This document shows positions 1-6,547 of a DNA stretch of 7,239 nucleotides, one piece after another. The stretch comes from Alistipes sp. (GTDB lineage Bacteria; Bacteroidota; Bacteroidia; Bacteroidales; Rikenellaceae). Below the pieces are notes generated by a model. That model searched no databases, was not told the origin of the DNA, and saw only the letters and a list, made by a program, of their open reading frames with translations. The stretch lies in assembly GCA_029051915.1 (NCBI GenBank), contig JAIDKM010000251.1, positions 1-7,239 of the forward strand. The letters run 5' to 3'. Each line of letters opens with the position of its first letter. Within the stretch, counting starts at the first letter, position 1. The position numbers and the translations under genes are program-made.

Positions 1-1
1 G

Positions 2-283
2 CCTTATTTCGAATGGGCCGACTCCGCTTTGTGCCTCCGGTTTTGCGGTGCACATCCCGATATCGTCATTCCTTCGGACACTCTTCTCCGTAATTTGTTG
101 CGGCAGGCAGGCGTCGACAGTTCGGATCTCCTCGACGAGACTTTGATCCGGACGTTGAACGATCGCTTGTTGGTCTATAGGGACGAGGAGTCGTCGGTCG
201 TCTTTTCCGAGGTTCGGTTCGAGCGGGATAGTTCGGCACTTCGCATCGTCGACGTCAGCGTCGATGTCGTGTTGACCCGATGA
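2..283 (+). CDS. C-terminal part of an unrecognised protein, cut by the left edge
   Basis: The reading frame is open from the first complete codon at base 2 to the TGA at 281-283, giving 93 residues. No ATG occurs in this frame; a TTG at 29 is possible but the frame continues upstream, so the gene probably starts outside the window. The visible part is soluble-looking: a mixed segment with one FCGAHPD stretch, a leucine-rich charged helix-like part (LLRNLLRQAG, LIRTLNDRLL), then alternating hydrophobic and charged residues at the end (SEVRFERD, LRIVDVSVDVVL) that suggest beta strands. No signal peptide, membrane segment or catalytic motif can be seen in this fragment. Its stop overlaps the ATG of the metallopeptidase gene (ATGA at 280-283), so the two are probably translationally coupled in one operon. 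I do not recognise the family and assign no function. Confidence 0.7.
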   Translation, partial: PYFEWADSALCLRFCGAHPDIVIPSDTLLRNLLRQAGVDSSDLLDETLIRTLNDRLLVYRDEESSVVFSEVRFERDSSALRIVDVSVDVVLTR

Positions 284-855
284 TTTCCGTCGTAGATCAT
301 CCTCGCCTGGGGCGCGTCGTTCTCTCGCAGTCTCCGCGGGCCCGGCGCATCGCGATCCGCGTGCGGCCGTCGGGCGAGGTTCGGGTCTCCTTTCCGTGTG
401 GGGTCTCCGCTCGGCGGGCCGAGGCTTTCCTCAACGAAAAGGCGGAGTGGGTCGAATCCGCACGACAGCGGCTCGCCGCACGACGGGCCGCATTGCCTCC
501 GGCCCTTCCGCCCGACGAGGAGAAAGCTCGTGTCGAGGCGTTGCGGCGCGCCGCGAAGGCCGATCTGCCCGCCCGCATCGAGCGGCTTTCCCGACAGACC
601 GGACTAAGTTTCGGCAGGCTCACCATCCGCGCCGCCCGTTCCAAGTGGGGTAGTTGTTCGGGGCGGAATTCGATCTCGCTCAGCCTCTTTCTCATGACTC
701 TGCCCGAGCATCTGCGCGACTTCGTCATCATCCACGAGCTCTGCCATACCGTCCATCACGACCACTCGCCGCGCTTCCACGCGTTGGTCGACCGCTTCAC
801 GGGCGGGCATGAAAAAGCCCTCTCGCGTGAGCTGAGGGCTTTTTCGATCCGGTAA
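280..855 (+). CDS. YgjP/SprT-like zinc metallopeptidase (DUF45, M48-related)
   Basis: A 191-residue protein of the YgjP-like metallopeptidase family (DUF45). The diagnostic features are all visible: SKWGSCS at residues 121-127, then the zinc-binding HExxH as HELCH at 152-156, followed by HDHSPRFHALV (160-170), where H162 of the family's NHS/DHS motif is the expected third metal ligand. The first 60 residues (RRIAIRVRPSGEVRVSFP) form the usual beta-rich start of the family. A charged helical linker lies at about 75-105. It is somewhat shorter than E. coli-type members of about 230 residues. No signal peptide, so cytoplasmic. The family fold and motifs are well known, but physiological substrates are mostly undefined. 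The start is fixed by the ATGA overlap with the preceding gene. The last 14 codons contain a perfect inverted repeat that looks like a terminator. Confidence 0.9.
   Translation: MISVVDHPRLGRVVLSQSPRARRIAIRVRPSGEVRVSFPCGVSARRAEAFLNEKAEWVESARQRLAARRAALPPALPPDEEKARVEALRRAAKADLPARIERLSRQTGLSFGRLTIRAARSKWGSCSGRNSISLSLFLMTLPEHLRDFVIIHELCHTVHHDHSPRFHALVDRFTGGHEKALSRELRAFSIR
811..845. terminator. Bidirectional intrinsic terminator embedded in the metallopeptidase gene
   Basis: A perfect 12-bp inverted repeat: gaaaaagccctc (811-822) and gagggctttttc (834-845), with an 11-base loop. The inner GC-rich part followed by five T's on both strands is the classic layout of a two-way rho-independent terminator. 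It serves the plus-strand operon ending at 855 and the minus-strand operon ending at 865. Unusually it lies wholly within the coding sequence, over codons 178-189 (EKALSRELRAFS). Confidence 0.85.
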
Positions 856-864
856 GTTTCCGGT

Positions 865-1302
865 TTACAGTTCTTTGTCGAGCAGCTTGCCGCTTTCCGA
901 GAAGGTCAGCATCTGGTTGCTGTTTTGTCCGTGGATGTCCACTTCATAGTAGGTCGAGCCGCGGCGCACCAGCTTGCGGGCTTCCTTTACCTGGAATCCG
1001 GGATACTGCTTGCCGATGTAGGCGGTCGCAGCCTGGGGCAGCTGGGTGGCTGCGATTTCGTTGGTCGAGTTGATGAGGCGTCCTTCGGGCGAGATGTCCA
1101 CGCTGTAGTCCGATCCGTCGATCTTGAATTCGGCGTTGTAGTAGTTGCCTTTCTCTTCGTAGTTCCACTCCACGGGCGATACGCGCGGGTAGGTCTTTTC
1201 TACGTAGCTCTTCACGACAGCCGGCACGGCCGAGGACTTGATGTTGCCGGCGAATGCGCCTGCCGTAGCGAACAGGGCGATGGCAAGTAATGCTTTTTTC
1301 AT
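865..1302 (-). CDS. Secreted PepSY-like domain protein
   Basis: A 145-residue protein with a clear signal peptide: MKK, a hydrophobic core at 4-17, and a likely signal peptidase I site after AFA (residue 18), leaving Gly at +1. The mature part resembles the Bacteroidota PepSY-like (DUF2874) family and holds two related halves, about 26-79 and 88-144. Each half has YxxKxYP (33-39 and 95-101), a central strand pair (GNYYNAEFKIDG and GSTYYEVDIHG), and an end motif (SPEGRLIN at 71-78, SESGKLLD at 135-142). Such domains are thought to bind or inhibit other proteins in the periplasm; no enzyme residues are evident. It is the last gene of the ROK-acetyltransferase unit, 42 bases after the acetyltransferase, with no promoter box visible in the gap. 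Its stop is 9 bases from that of the convergent metallopeptidase gene, and the shared hairpin at 811-845 lies 20 bases further on. The target is unknown. Confidence 0.85.
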   Translation of the reverse strand: MKKALLAIALFATAGAFAGNIKSSAVPAVVKSYVEKTYPRVSPVEWNYEEKGNYYNAEFKIDGSDYSVDISPEGRLINSTNEIAATQLPQAATAYIGKQYPGFQVKEARKLVRRGSTYYEVDIHGQNSNQMLTFSESGKLLDKEL

Positions 1303-1344
1303 AGCTTTCGATAATAAATTGGTGAATGACTCTTGCGAGGTTTC

Positions 1345-1866
1345 TCAATTCATTATCAGTTGGAGGATCAGTTCGTCTCGGAATCCCTCCGGGGTGAGGG
1401 TCCAGTCTCGTTTGCAGCCCGTGCGGGCGTATCCCGCCCGGCGGAAAAGTCTCAGGCTCGCTTCGTTGTCGGCGCCGACGTTGCACCAGAGTTGATGAAG
1501 CCCCAGTACTTCGCGAGCATAGCCTTCGAGGATTCCGAGTGCATCCGAAGCGTATCCGCATCTGCGGCGGCTTTTGTCGTAGATCAGAATCCCGACTCCG
1601 GCGCGGCGGTTGAGCGGATCGAATTCGAAGAGGTCGAGCGTGCCGACGGCCGTACCCTCGGGAGTCTCGATAATCAGGCGCAGCTGGCACGTGCGGTATA
1701 TGTCGTGCTGCTGCTCCTCGACGAATTTCATCAGGGCGTGCCGCGAAAATGGTGCCAAAGTGCCGCTCACGCGCCATACTTCGGGATCGTTTTCCCACCG
1801 GTACATCGTCTCCACGTCGGCGGGTTCCACGGCTCTCAGACGTACCGCGCGGCCTTCGAGGGTCAT
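1345..1866 (-). CDS. GNAT family N-acetyltransferase, RimJ/RimL/SpeG-like
   Basis: A 173-residue acetyl-CoA-dependent acetyltransferase. It starts MTLEGRAVRLRAVEPADV, typical of the RimJ/RimL branch, followed by a WxNDPEV segment (24-30). The acetyl-CoA pyrophosphate-binding motif A is RRCGYA (101-106, matching R/QxxGxG/A) after strand VGILIYD (91-97). The motif B region is ADNEASLRLFRRAGY (132-146), with the Asn and the final Tyr typical of the fold. The layout also resembles spermidine acetyltransferase SpeG, but the acceptor cannot be told from sequence. The same frame stays open far upstream, so the start had to be chosen: ATG at 1866-1864 overlaps the TGA of the ROK gene (ATGA), and the RimL-type N-terminus begins exactly there. 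Translational coupling to the regulator is likely. No signal peptide, so cytoplasmic. Confidence 0.88.
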   Translation of the reverse strand: MTLEGRAVRLRAVEPADVETMYRWENDPEVWRVSGTLAPFSRHALMKFVEEQQHDIYRTCQLRLIIETPEGTAVGTLDLFEFDPLNRRAGVGILIYDKSRRRCGYASDALGILEGYAREVLGLHQLWCNVGADNEASLRLFRRAGYARTGCKRDWTLTPEGFRDELILQLIMN

Positions 1867-3095
1867 AGCAGGCCGATCACTTTGTTTCGGATCAGCATCG
1901 CCACGCCCCAGGCGTTGGCGTTTTCGCTCATTTTCGATACTCGGAACTTGGTATCTTTGTATACCAGGTTGAGCGAGTATTTGTTGGTCGCCGACTTGAG
2001 GGGCAGCATCACGTAGTCGCCCGCCGCCGCAAGGTTTCCGCCTACGATCACCGTCTCGGGGTTGAACGTGTTTATCAGGAACGCCACCGCCTTGCCGACT
2101 TTTTCGCCCGCTTCTTCGATCAGTTCGATCGATAGGTTGTCGTCGTTTTTCGCCGCCGCAATGATGTCGTCTATGTGGATGCTCTTTTGTTGGTCGTACT
2201 TCTCTTTCAGAATGGTGTTGACACCTTTTTCGATCATGCGGCACATCTTGTCTTCGATGGCGATGCCGGATACTTCGGTCTCCAGACAGCCTTTTTTGCC
2301 GCACGAGCAGATTATTTCGTTGTCGAAGAAGGGTATGTGGCCGAATTCGCCCGCAAATCCGCTTTTGCCTCGGTAGAGTTGTCCGTCCACCACGATGCCG
2401 ATCGCCACTCCGCGGCCCATATGCAGGTAGAGTACGTTGCTGTCGTCTTTCGACTTGCCGCACGTGTATTCCGCATAGCAGCGGGCTCGGGTGTCGTTTT
2501 CCAGCAGTACACGAATCCCTACGCGTTCTTCCAGCATCTCGCGCAGCGATTGTTCCGAGGTCGTGAAGTATTTGTAGCTGCGGCCCGTTTCGGGGTTCAC
2601 GCGGCCCGTCATGCAGACTCCCAGTCCGAGGATCTTGCCGCGGTCTATTCCGCAGTCGGCGATGAAGGCTTCGATGTTGGCGCAGATGCGTTCCATGCAC
2701 TGCGGGCGGTCTTGGAGTTCGAATTCGAAGTCGTTTTCTTCTTTGATGATGTTGTTTTGCAGGTCGGTGATCATGAAGCGCATGTTGTCGCGGCCTACGT
2801 TCACGCCTGCAAAGTAGATCGCCGAGTTGGCCAGTCCGAAGATGTTGGGACGGCGGCCGCCCGGGGTTTCGACTTTTCCCAGATCCGATACGATGTTTTC
2901 GTCGACCAGTTCTTGTACCAGCTTGGTGATGGTGGGCACGCTGATGTGGAGTTCTTTGGTCAGTTCGGAGAGGGTGCATTCTCCGTGTACGGCCATGTGG
3001 GCGATGATGTTGCGCTTGATGAGGCTGTTCTTGTGGGAGATTCCTTTCAGCGTGTCGTCTTCGTGTTTGTTGAAAAATTCGGTCAGCGATGTCAT
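1863..3095 (-). CDS. HTH-ROK family transcriptional regulator (NagC/XylR/Mlc type)
   Basis: A 410-residue protein with an N-terminal winged helix-turn-helix (about 20-90: KNSLIKRNIIAHM, TLSELTKELHISVPTITKLV, then the GGRRP wing at 79-83) and a C-terminal ROK sugar-kinase-like domain. The ROK zinc site is intact: ExGH at 250-253 with H253, and CSCGKKGCLE at 263-272. END (199-201) keeps the Asp that acts as base in ROK kinases. The ATP-binding signatures are altered: the usual DxGGT is NVGRD (99-103) and the second phosphate loop reads GRGVAIG (227-233) instead of GTGxGxG. It is therefore probably a sensor, not a kinase, binding a sugar or sugar phosphate. The frame runs 43 codons further upstream, but that part is AT-rich and contains the promoter and the previous terminator, so I take the ATG at 3095. 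It heads an operon with the acetyltransferase and PepSY genes; no sugar gene is adjacent, so its regulon is unknown. Confidence 0.9.
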   Translation of the reverse strand: MTSLTEFFNKHEDDTLKGISHKNSLIKRNIIAHMAVHGECTLSELTKELHISVPTITKLVQELVDENIVSDLGKVETPGGRRPNIFGLANSAIYFAGVNVGRDNMRFMITDLQNNIIKEENDFEFELQDRPQCMERICANIEAFIADCGIDRGKILGLGVCMTGRVNPETGRSYKYFTTSEQSLREMLEERVGIRVLLENDTRARCYAEYTCGKSKDDSNVLYLHMGRGVAIGIVVDGQLYRGKSGFAGEFGHIPFFDNEIICSCGKKGCLETEVSGIAIEDKMCRMIEKGVNTILKEKYDQQKSIHIDDIIAAAKNDDNLSIELIEEAGEKVGKAVAFLINTFNPETVIVGGNLAAAGDYVMLPLKSATNKYSLNLVYKDTKFRVSKMSENANAWGVAMLIRNKVIGLL

Positions 3096-3109
3096 TCTTC
3101 GTGTGTTTT

Positions 3110-3126
3110 TTTGCGCTCGCCGCAAA
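3110..3126. promoter_or_regulatory. Candidate operator palindrome at the ROK promoter
   Basis: A perfect inverted repeat tttgcg-N5-cgcaaa, symmetrical on both strands. It overlaps the -7 box at 3123-3130 and the expected transcription start of the ROK gene. That position would suit autorepression by the ROK protein, which belongs to a family that binds palindromes. The operator role is inference; one half-site partly coincides with the TTTG of the promoter box, so some of the symmetry could be chance. Confidence 0.4.
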
Positions 3127-3130
3127 GTTA
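3123..3130 (-). promoter_or_regulatory. Bacteroidota -7 box for the ROK unit
   Basis: On the minus strand this reads TAACTTTG, matching the Bacteroidota consensus TAnnTTTG. It ends 27 bases before the chosen ATG at 3095, giving a leader of about 20 bases. No clear -33 TTTG is seen at the usual distance, so a factor-dependent or weak promoter is possible. Confidence 0.6.
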
Positions 3131-3205
3131 AAAAAGTTTTTAGGAAACTCGATGGGTTTTTAATGAATTTTAATATTTTTCGCTTCAGAAAAGAGTATAA
3201 AAATA

Positions 3206-3232
3206 GGAAGGCTTTGATTGCCAAAGCCTTCC
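3206..3232 (-). terminator. Intrinsic terminator after fabD
   Basis: A perfect 11-bp stem (ggaaggctttg at 3206-3216, caaagccttcc at 3222-3232) with a 5-base loop, starting 23 bases beyond the fabD stop. Reading along the minus strand the stem is followed by tatttttatactctttt, a T-rich tract; the other side lacks one, so it works for the minus strand only. It separates the aspS-fabD unit from the ROK unit. Confidence 0.9.
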
Positions 3233-3255
3233 TTTCGGATCGCGGATCCGGTTTT

Positions 3256-4137
3256 TCAGAGCGTCGATTTCGACTCTACGGTCGCTTCGGCGTCTACCTT
3301 GCGGATCAGACCTTGCAGCACCGTGCCGGGGCCCAGCTCCGTGAATTCCGTTACTCCGTCCGCCAGCATCTGCTTCACAATGTACGTCCAGCGTACGGGC
3401 GCCGTCAGCTGGGCGATCAGATTGGCTTTGATTTGCGCAGGATCCGTGTAGGGCTTGGCGTCTACGTTTTGGTAGATCGGGCACGTCGGGGTCTGGAACG
3501 GGGCTTCGGCGATCGCTTTTTCAAGTTCTTGCTTGGCCGGTTCCATCAGCGGCGAGTGGAACGCGCCGCCTACGGGCAGGCGCAGCGCACGACGGGCTCC
3601 CGCCGCTTTGGCTTTTTCGCACGCCGCATCTACGGCTTCCACCGCTCCCGAGATCACCAGCTGCCCCGGGCAGTTGTAGTTCGCCGCTACCACCACGCCT
3701 TCTACCGAGGCGCAGATCTCTTCCACGGCTTTGTCTTCCAGGCCCAGTACGGCGGCCATCGTGCCGGGTTGCGCTTCGCATGCCGCCTGCATGGCTTGGG
3801 CACGCTTCGACACCAGCTTCAGACCGTCTTCGAACGAGAGGGCTCCGGCCACTACCAGTGCCGAGAATTCGCCCAGCGAGTGTCCCGCCACCGCATCGGG
3901 CTTCACGCCCAGGGCTTTGGCCATGATGACCGAATGGAGGAAGACCGCAGGCTGGGTTACTTTCGTCTGCTTGAGTTCTTCGTCCGTTCCCGCGAACATG
4001 ATGTCCGTAATGCGGAATCCGAGGATTTCGTTGGCTTTTTCGAAAAGTTCTTTCGCTGCCGGTACGTTGTCATAGAGGTCTTTGCCCATGCCTACGGCCT
4101 GAGCTCCCTGACCCGGAAATACGTATGCGTGTTTCAT
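3256..4137 (-). CDS. fabD: Malonyl-CoA:ACP transacylase FabD
   Basis: A 293-residue cytoplasmic enzyme that moves malonyl from CoA to acyl carrier protein, supplying the extender unit for type II fatty acid synthesis. Full length for the family. Visible motifs: the N-terminal oxyanion loop FPGQGAQ (7-13), nucleophile elbow GHSLGE (85-90) with Ser87, Arg112 in KRAQAMQ that would hold the malonyl carboxylate, the small ferredoxin-like subdomain (about 125-190), FHSPLM with catalytic His194, the QNVDA segment (223-227), and the closing ELGPGTVLQGLIRK (267-280). All key residues are present. The start is the ATG at 4137 directly before the KHAYVFPGQG core. It follows aspS by 35 bases with no promoter box in the gap, so the two are probably cotranscribed. 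Other fab genes are not in the window. Confidence 0.97.
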   Translation of the reverse strand: MKHAYVFPGQGAQAVGMGKDLYDNVPAAKELFEKANEILGFRITDIMFAGTDEELKQTKVTQPAVFLHSVIMAKALGVKPDAVAGHSLGEFSALVVAGALSFEDGLKLVSKRAQAMQAACEAQPGTMAAVLGLEDKAVEEICASVEGVVVAANYNCPGQLVISGAVEAVDAACEKAKAAGARRALRLPVGGAFHSPLMEPAKQELEKAIAEAPFQTPTCPIYQNVDAKPYTDPAQIKANLIAQLTAPVRWTYIVKQMLADGVTEFTELGPGTVLQGLIRKVDAEATVESKSTL

Positions 4138-4172
4138 ATCCGTTTATATAATGAGTTAGCAATTTGTAATTT

Positions 4173-5927
4173 CTATTCTTCGGCCGGGCGGAGTTCCAGG
4201 TAGAGTTCGTCCAGCTGCGCCCGGTCTATCCGCGAGGGGGCGTCCAGCATCACGTCTCGTCCCGCGTTGTTTTTCGGGAACGCAATGTAGTCGCGGATCG
4301 ATTCGCTGCCTCCGAATAGCGAGCACAGGCGGTCGAATCCGAATGCCAGGCCTCCGTGGGGGGGCGCTCCGAATTTGAAGGCGTTCATCAGGAATCCGAA
4401 TTGTTCCTGGGCTTTTTCGGGCGTGAATCCCAGACATTTGAAGATCGTCGCCTGGAGCTTCGCATCATGAATTCGGATCGAGCCGCCTCCGATTTCCGTG
4501 CCGTTGCAGACAAAGTCGTAGGCGTTGGCTCTCACTCGGCCCGGGTCGCTTTCCAGGTATTCGATGTCTTCCGGTTTGGGCGACGTGAAAGGGTGGTGCA
4601 TCGCATAGAAGCGTTGGGTTTCGTCGTCCCATTCGAACATCGGGAAGTCCACCACCCACAGGGGCGCGAATTTTTGCGGGTCGCGCAGTCCCAGTTGTTG
4701 GGCTACTTCCAGTCGTAGGGCGCAGAGTTGCGTCAGGGCTTTGAATTTCTTGCCGCAGAGGATGAATACCAGGTCGCCCGCTTTCGCTCCGCAGCGTTCG
4801 GCCATCGTGCGTACTTCGTCCGGGGCGTAGAATTTGTCGATCGACGACTTCGCGCCGTTCTCTTCCAGGCGGATCCAGATCAGACCTTTGGCTCCTACTT
4901 GCGGGCGCTTCACATATTCCGTCAGCGCGTCTATCTGCTTGCGCGTGTAGACCGCACAGCCCGGGGCTGCAAATCCCACTACGTATTCCGCGTCATCGAA
5001 TACGCTGAATCCGTGGCCTTTGGCCAGGTCGGTCAGTTCCGCGAACTCCATGCCGAATCGCAGGTCGGGTTTGTCCGAGCCGTATTTCTCCATCGCTTCG
5101 ATCCACGGCATGCGGCGCAGGGGTTCCGTGAATTCGATTCCCATCACCGTGCGGAACATGTGCTTGGCCCAGCGTTCGAATACTTCCAGAATATCTTCTT
5201 GTTCCACGAACGACATTTCGCAGTCTATCTGCGTGAATTCAGGTTGACGGTCGGCTCGGAGGTCTTCGTCTCGGAAGCAGCGCACGATCTGGAAATACTT
5301 GTCGTATCCCGCCACCATCAGCAGTTGCTTGAGCGTCTGGGGCGATTGGGGCAGCGCATAGAATTGATTGGGGTTCATGCGGCTCGGCACTACGAAGTCG
5401 CGCGCTCCTTCGGGCGTCGATCCCACCAGGTAGGGCGTCTCGATCTCCAGAAATCCTTCGCTGTCCAGGAAGCGGCGGATCTCTTGCGCCATCTTGTGGC
5501 GCAGGATCATGTTGCGTTGCAGCGGCGCACGGCGCAAGTCCAGATAGCGGTATTTCATGCGGAGGTCGTCTCCGCCGTCGGAGTTTTCTTCGATCGTGAA
5601 CGGGGGCGTCTGGGCTTCGTTGAGCACTTCGATCCGCTCGGCCGTTACTTCGATCTCTCCCGTCGGCATCTTGGGGTTCTTCGACTCGCGTTCGATCACG
5701 CGGCCCGTTACCCGCAGCACCCATTCGCGGCCTACGCGGGCCGCCGTTTCGCGGGCTTCGGCCGGGCTGTGTTCTTCCACGGCGATCTGCGTCAGGCCGT
5801 AGCGGTCTCTCAGATCGATGAAGGTCATGGCGCCGAGGTTCCGCACTTTCTGCACCCACCCGGCCAGGGTAACGGTTTGGTCGATATTTCCGGCTCGAAG
5901 TTCGCCGCACGTATGGGTTCTGTACAT
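4173..5927 (-). CDS. aspS: Aspartyl-tRNA synthetase, bacterial type
   Basis: A 584-residue class IIb synthetase that charges tRNA-Asp with aspartate using ATP. Domains in order: OB-fold anticodon-binding domain (about 1-105, with [19 protein letters not shown] at 23-41), catalytic core with motif 1 around FLEIETPYL (159-167), flipping loop near [10 protein letters not shown] (174-183), and motif 2 [14 protein letters not shown] (218-231). The bacterial GAD insertion lies at about 300-405, then [13 protein letters not shown] (476-488) and motif 3 GLAFGFDRL (526-534). Length and motifs are normal for the bacterial type. Residue L31 and the nearby K83 agree with the discriminating form as in E. 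coli; the non-discriminating Pseudomonas enzyme has His at the first site. The ATG at 5927 starts [11 protein letters not shown], the expected family N-terminus. First gene of the unit with fabD; divergent from tadA. Confidence 0.97.
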   Translation of the reverse strand: MYRTHTCGELRAGNIDQTVTLAGWVQKVRNLGAMTFIDLRDRYGLTQIAVEEHSPAEARETAARVGREWVLRVTGRVIERESKNPKMPTGEIEVTAERIEVLNEAQTPPFTIEENSDGGDDLRMKYRYLDLRRAPLQRNMILRHKMAQEIRRFLDSEGFLEIETPYLVGSTPEGARDFVVPSRMNPNQFYALPQSPQTLKQLLMVAGYDKYFQIVRCFRDEDLRADRQPEFTQIDCEMSFVEQEDILEVFERWAKHMFRTVMGIEFTEPLRRMPWIEAMEKYGSDKPDLRFGMEFAELTDLAKGHGFSVFDDAEYVVGFAAPGCAVYTRKQIDALTEYVKRPQVGAKGLIWIRLEENGAKSSIDKFYAPDEVRTMAERCGAKAGDLVFILCGKKFKALTQLCALRLEVAQQLGLRDPQKFAPLWVVDFPMFEWDDETQRFYAMHHPFTSPKPEDIEYLESDPGRVRANAYDFVCNGTEIGGGSIRIHDAKLQATIFKCLGFTPEKAQEQFGFLMNAFKFGAPPHGGLAFGFDRLCSLFGGSESIRDYIAFPKNNAGRDVMLDAPSRIDRAQLDELYLELRPAEE

Positions 5928-5971
5928 CGTATGGGGTATGTATGTTTTTTTCGTTTGTCTCTTGCAACTTA

Positions 5972-5979
5972 CAAAGGTA
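5972..5979 (-). promoter_or_regulatory. Bacteroidota -7 box for aspS
   Basis: On the minus strand the box reads TACCTTTG, matching TAnnTTTG, 44 bases before the aspS ATG, which gives a leader of about 38 bases. The -33 region has no convincing TTTG. The surroundings are AT-rich compared with the flanking genes. Confidence 0.6.
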
Positions 5980-6052
5980 TATATTTTTCACGATTCGGAC
6001 GCCATCATTCGCTTTTTTTTCAGTTTCCGGCGGTTCCAGTCCCGAAAAATCG

Positions 6053-6060
6053 TATTTTTG
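6053..6060 (+). promoter_or_regulatory. Bacteroidota -7 box for tadA
   Basis: The box reads TATTTTTG, matching TAnnTTTG, and ends 16 bases before the ATG at 6077, so the leader would be only about 10 bases. No clear -33 TTTG is seen. It faces away from the aspS box, about 73 bases apart, in a 149-bp divergent intergenic region. Confidence 0.6.
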
Positions 6061-6076
6061 CGGAAATTCGTTTTTT

Positions 6077-6535
6077 ATGGATCTTATGGACGAACAGCAG
6101 GCTGTCGACGAGCAGTTCATGCGGCAGGCCCTCGCCGAGGCTCGCAAGGCGTTCGACGAGGAGGAGGTGCCCGTCGGGGCCGTCGTCGTGGCCGGGGGCC
6201 GCGTCGTCGGCCGGGGCCACAACCTCGTCGAGACGCTCTCCGATCCCACGGCCCATGCCGAGATGCAGGCCCTCACGGCCGCCGCTTCGACGCTCGGGGG
6301 CAAATACTTGCAGGAGTGTACCTTGTACGTTACCGTCGAGCCTTGCATCATGTGCGCCGGGGCCATCGGATGGGCGCAGGTCGGGCGCGTCGTGTGGGGC
6401 GCCGACGATCTTAAAAAGGGTTACCGCCGTTACTCCGAGGCGGTTTTCCATCCGCGTACTTCCGTCTCCCGGGGGGTCTTGCAGCAGGAGTGCGAGGCGT
6501 TGATGTTCCGGTTTTTCGCTTCTTTGCGCGAATAG
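6077..6535 (+). CDS. tadA: tRNA adenosine(34) deaminase TadA
   Basis: A 152-residue zinc deaminase that converts adenosine to inosine at the wobble position of tRNA-Arg(ACG), letting one tRNA read CGU, CGC and CGA codons. The cytidine deaminase-like core is complete: DPTAHAE (57-62 region) with zinc ligand His60 and proton-shuttling Glu62, and VEPCIMCAGAI with zinc ligands Cys90 and Cys93. GHN at 47-49 matches the conserved Asn that contacts the tRNA base. The C-terminal segment (HPRTSVSRGVLQQECEALMFRFF) is typical of TadA rather than of guanine or cytosine deaminases. The frame is open upstream to 5942, but that part is the AT-rich promoter region, so I start at ATG 6077; ATG 6086, three codons later, is a possible alternative. 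No clear terminator follows. Confidence 0.95.
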   Translation: MDLMDEQQAVDEQFMRQALAEARKAFDEEEVPVGAVVVAGGRVVGRGHNLVETLSDPTAHAEMQALTAAASTLGGKYLQECTLYVTVEPCIMCAGAIGWAQVGRVVWGADDLKKGYRRYSEAVFHPRTSVSRGVLQQECEALMFRFFASLRE

Positions 6536-6547
6536 GGAGGCCCGAAG

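Noticed and set aside
1303..1344. Possible separate promoter for the PepSY-like gene
   Set aside because: No TAnnTTTG box is present in the 42-base gap, so cotranscription with the acetyltransferase is simpler.
1867..2979. Upstream extension of the acetyltransferase frame through the ROK gene
   Set aside because: The extra part is Arg/His/Pro-rich out-of-frame translation of the ROK gene. The GNAT fold starts at the ATG at 1866.
2175..3131. Long plus-strand open frame of 318 codons opposite the ROK gene
   Set aside because: It is antisense to a gene with clear HTH and ROK motifs; its composition (repeated V, F, A, D, H) is that of a reverse-complement shadow, and it has no promoter or recognisable domain.
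3096..3224. 43-codon N-terminal extension of the ROK protein
   Set aside because: It would translate through the promoter box, the palindrome and part of the fabD terminator; the DNA is AT-rich non-coding in character.
5942..6076. 45-codon N-terminal extension of TadA
   Set aside because: It covers both -7 boxes and lacks similarity to TadA, which normally starts just before the first helix as at 6077.
4728..6503. Plus-strand open frame of 591 codons opposite aspS and running into tadA in another frame
   Set aside because: It crosses the divergent promoter region and covers two well-identified genes; its sequence shows no family motif. It arises from the GC-rich third codon positions.
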